Part shown: one piece after another, positions 14,452-16,887 of the stretch
Layout: each line of letters opens with the position of its first letter
Numbering within the stretch: position 1 is the first letter of the stretch
DNA from: an uncultured Blautia sp.
GTDB lineage: Bacteria; Bacillota; Clostridia; Lachnospirales; Lachnospiraceae
Assembly: GCA_900765525.1 (NCBI GenBank)
Contig: CAAFRY010000025.1
Location: 1-16,887, forward strand
Direction: 5' to 3'
Length of the DNA stretch: 16,887 nucleotides
Made by a program: the position numbers and the translations under genes
Notes under the pieces: model-generated
What the model saw: the letters and a program-made list of their open reading frames with translations, nothing else
What the model was told of the DNA's origin: nothing
Database searches by the model: none

Positions 14452-15855
14452 TTTCCAGGTGGCGTCTTTCTTCTTCCCTTTAACGAAAAACACTGCAATT
14501 CCAAACAGGATTACAGCACCTGCAGTCATACATAGAAAAGCTATGTTCAGGCCATGGAGCAGGGCATTATCTCCATAAGTTCCGGAGGAGCGTTGTGCTA
14601 CCAGGGTCATGATTCCCACAAAGACAGCAGAACCAATAGCGCCGGCTATGGTTCTGAGGGAAACCAGGAGAGCGCTTGCATCTGCAACAAGGGAAATGTC
14701 CACGTGGAAGGTACCCCAGGTGATAAGAGGCATCATCAGGCATCCAATGGCAATACAGCGGATTACATTATAGATAGCGGCTATATATATGGGCGTATGG
14801 AGGGTGATAAAAAACATCCCCAGGTTGCTGATTATCAGAAATGCAGAACCTGTCACAAAAAGGGCCTTCATTCCCAGTTTGTCGAATATTTTTCCGGCAA
14901 AGGGGCTGACAATGGCCATAGCCAGGGAGCCGGGAAGGGTAACAAGCCCGGAAACCGTGGCGGAACGTCCCATAACAGATTGAACGTATAAAGGCATGAT
15001 AACAGAGGAGCCCATCATGATAAAATACAATAGCATACTTCCAATGACACTGAGTCCATAGGATGGATTCTTCAGGATTGCCAGGTCCAGGAATGGCTCT
15101 TGTATGGAAAACTGACGCCAGGAAAAAATCACAGAAGTTATAATGCCAAGGCACAAAGGCAAGAGAGTGCCGGGGTTGGCTATTCCATAGGTTGTTATAT
15201 TTCCAACCCCAAGTGTTACTCCTCCGAAGGCAAATACACTCAACAGGAAGGAGATAAAATCAAACTTTTTATTTTCTGTTTCCAGCACATCCTCAAAGAC
15301 CAGACAGGCAATCAGGAAGGAAATCAGCATAACGGCCAAGGCCAGACCGAATATGGCTCTCCAGTTTATCAGGTCAACCAGCACTCCGGCCAAAGTAGGG
15401 GCTATTACAGGCGCTGCCCCGGAAGCCAGGCCGTACCAGCCCATGATGGTCCCTTTTTTTTCTTCAGGATAAATGGAGAGAATTACAACCTGTGCAATGG
15501 CCATGAGAATTCCGTTTCCGCAGGCCTGGAAAACCCGCCCTGTCATCATTACGGGAAAGCTATTGGAAAGCAGACTGATAATAAGGCCTGCGATAAAGGT
15601 AAAAATACCGCCTAAATATAGCCTCTTGGTGGGAAGCCTGCGGATGAGAAAGGCGGTCAGTGGCATGATGATTCCCATGGCCAGAGAATAACCGCTAGTC
15701 AGCCATTGCCCTGTGGAGACGCTGATGGATAAGTCCTGGGATATAGGCGGCAGGGCTGTAGTCATAGCAGTAGAAAGCATGGAAGAGGCAATGGTAGAAA
15801 CAAGAATGTTTGTAAATATGAGAAATCTTTTTCTGTCTGTTAATTCTGTCTGCAT
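14446..15855 (-). CDS. MFS multidrug exporter, DHA2 (EmrB/QacA-like) family
   Basis: A 469-aa inner-membrane transporter with about 14 hydrophobic helices, the topology of proton-coupled DHA2 exporters. The first helix leads into ALPPISQDLSISVSTGQWLTSGYSLAMGI, the family's opening pattern. Motif A appears as FLIRRLPTKRLYLGG, and antiporter motif C as GWYGLASGAAPVIAPTLAGVL in helix 5. GGGAGG lies 8 nt upstream of ATG 15855. It probably exports toxic amphiphilic compounds; the substrate cannot be told. It lies 159 nt downstream of the Crp/Fnr-type regulator, in the same direction and separated by a hairpin, so that regulator is the likely controller. Confidence 0.93.
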   Translation of the reverse strand: MQTELTDRKRFLIFTNILVSTIASSMLSTAMTTALPPISQDLSISVSTGQWLTSGYSLAMGIIMPLTAFLIRRLPTKRLYLGGIFTFIAGLIISLLSNSFPVMMTGRVFQACGNGILMAIAQVVILSIYPEEKKGTIMGWYGLASGAAPVIAPTLAGVLVDLINWRAIFGLALAVMLISFLIACLVFEDVLETENKKFDFISFLLSVFAFGGVTLGVGNITTYGIANPGTLLPLCLGIITSVIFSWRQFSIQEPFLDLAILKNPSYGLSVIGSMLLYFIMMGSSVIMPLYVQSVMGRSATVSGLVTLPGSLAMAIVSPFAGKIFDKLGMKALFVTGSAFLIISNLGMFFITLHTPIYIAAIYNVIRCIAIGCLMMPLITWGTFHVDISLVADASALLVSLRTIAGAIGSAVFVGIMTLVAQRSSGTYGDNALLHGLNIAFLCMTAGAVILFGIAVFFVKGKKKDATWKR

Positions 15856-15975
15856 TTATTTTTCCTCCCATTTATATTCGTTGTTTTTTCTTTTCCTGTG
15901 ATGTTTTGTCTATTATGCGTGACATCGTTTAAATGGTAATAATTCTTGATTTTCAGCAGCAGTTCATAGAGCTGT

Positions 15976-16004
15976 TTCTTATGGTTTTGGAAATTTTATG
16001 TCAA
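15976..16004 (-). promoter_or_regulatory. Possible promoter of the MFS exporter
   Basis: On the minus strand, a perfect TTGACA (16004-15999) is followed 17 bp later by TAAGAA (15981-15976), a poor -10 with 3/6 matches. A good -35 with a bad -10 could reflect activator dependence or chance. The leader would be about 115 nt. A GTTGTT half-site resembling the palindrome before the regulator gene occurs at 15880-15885. Confidence 0.35.
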
Positions 16005-16006
16005 TC

Positions 16007-16046
16007 AAAATTTATTATCCGGTTATCAACCCGGATAATAAATTTT
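16007..16046 (-). terminator. Perfect 16-bp hairpin across the end of the Crp/Fnr-type gene
   Basis: AAAATTTATTATCCGG (16007-16022) and CCGGATAATAAATTTT (16031-16046) pair perfectly around an 8-nt loop. The stem contains the last codons and the stop codon (TAA at 16017-16015) of the regulator gene. On the minus strand it ends in an AT-rich run (AAATTTTGATTG) rather than a pure U-tract. It probably terminates or stabilises the regulator mRNA. Confidence 0.5.
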
Positions 16047-16728
16047 GGCAAAGTTCAAAGTGGTTTTTATTGTATTTTAATATGCCGTCTTTCTGCATTT
16101 TGCTAAGCTCGTTGGAGAGAGCGCTTCTGTCTACATTCAGATAATCCGCAAGCTGCTGCCGGTTAAAAGGAATAGAGAAACTTTTTTGACCAAGGAGCAG
16201 GGACTGGGCTGACAAATAGGAAATAAGCCTTTCCCGTATGGTCTTGGGAGCCGTGTGGAGAATACGCTGGGATAACTGCAGGTTTTTCTGGGCAGTAATG
16301 GATACCAAACGACAGATGAGCCTGCTGTGAAAGGAGCAGGAGTTAGAGCAAATCTGCAGGATTTTTCTAACATCCAGAAAAAGAATTTCAGCAGGGGAAG
16401 CCGCTACAGCGTTCACCAGCATTGGCTGGGATGGAACGCAGGCATAAGCCTCTGCAAAAATTCCTCCTGGCCGAATATGGTTTAAGATGCTTTTGTTTCC
16501 CCAGAAGTCATTGATTTCTATGTGTACACTTCCGGAGAGTACAATACCCAGAGTGTGGATAATATCTCCTGCGTGGAAAATAGCCTCTTCTTTTTTGTAT
16601 TTTTTCCGGTATGCGCCCAGGCAGTTCAGCATCAGGCGGATTTCTTCCTCAGAAGTCTCTGAAAACAGTGGGCAATCGGAAAGAATAGAAAGTGAAAAAT
16701 CAGAATCAGAGAAAATAGAAGCTGCCAT
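16015..16728 (-). CDS. Crp/Fnr-family transcriptional regulator
   Basis: A 237-aa DNA-binding regulator. The N-terminal cyclic-nucleotide-binding-type beta barrel covers about residues 18-140 (CPLFSETSEEEIRLML, EEAIFHAGDIIHTLGIVLSGSVHIE, GGIFAEAYAC), followed by a long dimerisation helix. A C-terminal Crp-type winged helix-turn-helix spans about 170-230 (TIRERLISYL, then FNRQQLADYLNVDRSALSNELSKMQKDGIL). The N-terminal four-Cys iron-sulfur pattern of FNR is absent, so it is not an obvious oxygen sensor. The effector is unknown. GGGAGG lies 8 nt before ATG 16728. A 16-bp palindrome between its promoter and the start codon suggests autoregulation, and the MFS exporter downstream is a plausible target. 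Confidence 0.93.
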   Translation of the reverse strand: MAASIFSDSDFSLSILSDCPLFSETSEEEIRLMLNCLGAYRKKYKKEEAIFHAGDIIHTLGIVLSGSVHIEINDFWGNKSILNHIRPGGIFAEAYACVPSQPMLVNAVAASPAEILFLDVRKILQICSNSCSFHSRLICRLVSITAQKNLQLSQRILHTAPKTIRERLISYLSAQSLLLGQKSFSIPFNRQQLADYLNVDRSALSNELSKMQKDGILKYNKNHFELCQNLLSGLITG

Positions 16729-16744
16729 AAAATTTACCTCCCGA

Positions 16745-16760
16745 TGTTGTTATAACAACA
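16745..16760. promoter_or_regulatory. Perfect 16-bp palindrome, probable operator of the Crp/Fnr-type regulator
   Basis: TGTTGTTATAACAACA is a perfect palindrome 16 bp upstream of the regulator ATG. It lies 14 bp downstream of the -10, at about +8 to +23, where a bound dimer would block transcription. Autorepression is inferred. Confidence 0.55.
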
Positions 16761-16774
16761 GTCATTTTGAGAAA

Positions 16775-16803
16775 AGTATACTATGCTGACCATGCAGAAG
16801 CAA
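16775..16803 (-). promoter_or_regulatory. Sigma-A promoter of the Crp/Fnr-type regulator
   Basis: On the minus strand, TTGCTT (16803-16798) and TATACT (16780-16775) have a 17-bp spacer. The predicted start near 16768 leaves a leader of about 40 nt that contains the palindrome. Confidence 0.55.
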
Positions 16804-16809
16804 GGCTGT

Positions 16810-16853
16810 TTTTAATGATATAGGAAAGTTCTCACTTTCCTATATCATTAAAA
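16810..16853. repeat. Perfect 19-bp inverted repeat (hairpin) near right edge
   Basis: Arms 16810-16828 and 16835-16853 are perfectly complementary around the 6-nt loop TTCTCA; the core arm reads TAATGATATAGGAAAG. The T-run is at the 5' side and the A-run at the 3' side on either strand's stem base, so it is not a canonical intrinsic terminator. A further palindrome AAAGCGCTTT (16851-16860) adjoins it. It could be a repeat-element end or the 3' hairpin of a gene beyond the window. Confidence 0.55.
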
Positions 16854-16887
16854 GCGCTTTGCGCAGCGATGCACACTCGCATGAAAG

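Noticed and set aside
14178..14483. Plus-strand 101-codon hydrophobic frame in the gap
   Set aside because: It starts inside the palindromic element, has no ribosome binding site, overlaps the exporter's 3' end, and is antisense to the receiver-domain relic.
16015..16728. FNR-type oxygen sensor
   Set aside because: The scattered Cys residues do not form the N-terminal iron-sulfur cluster pattern.

Overview
The window looks like a chromosomal segment of a low-to-mid GC Firmicute, most likely a gut Clostridia/Lachnospiraceae species. The grounds are strong AGGAGG-type ribosome binding sites, a short lipoprotein signal ending LAGC followed by Gly/Ser/Glu, a CUT1 sugar ABC transporter without its own ATPase, and an FtsX-type permease with a very long coiled coil. 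This placement rests on style and family content, not on a database match.

Left part (1-6268, minus strand): one operon-like block, read right to left: lipoprotein solute-binding protein, MalF-type permease, MalG-type permease, a sulfatase with a C-M-P-A-R active site, then a second sulfatase with C-G-P-A-R that runs off the left edge. The last three genes are stitched by a 12-nt gap and by overlapping or nearly overlapping stop/start signals. Hairpins between the binding protein and the first permease probably let the binding protein be made in excess. Neither sulfatase has a signal peptide, so the inferred scheme is import of a sulfated oligosaccharide and cytoplasmic desulfation. Divergent to this block (6446-8688, plus strand) is a two-component system: a polytopic membrane histidine kinase and a NarL/LuxR-type response regulator that overlap by 4 nt. 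It is the obvious candidate regulator of the transporter/sulfatase operon.

Middle part: a convergent junction carries a 29-position hairpin (8755-8826). It is followed on the minus strand by a 1234-residue FtsX/MacB-type permease with a roughly 400-residue extracytoplasmic coiled coil and no ATPase gene nearby. Next comes a two-gene minus-strand unit of an alkyltransferase-like protein (active-site Cys replaced by Ala) and a Cof-type HAD phosphatase. A convincing sigma-A promoter precedes that unit, overlapped by an inverted repeat.

Right part: a 546-base stretch without an intact gene (13900-14445) holds that promoter, a nested palindromic element of about 165 bp with terminal inverted repeats, and a decayed fragment of a response-regulator receiver domain. 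Beyond it, on the minus strand, lie a 14-TM DHA2-type MFS drug exporter and a Crp/Fnr-family regulator. A perfect 16-bp palindrome sits between the regulator's promoter and start codon (probable autoregulation). A perfect 19-bp hairpin lies close to the right edge.
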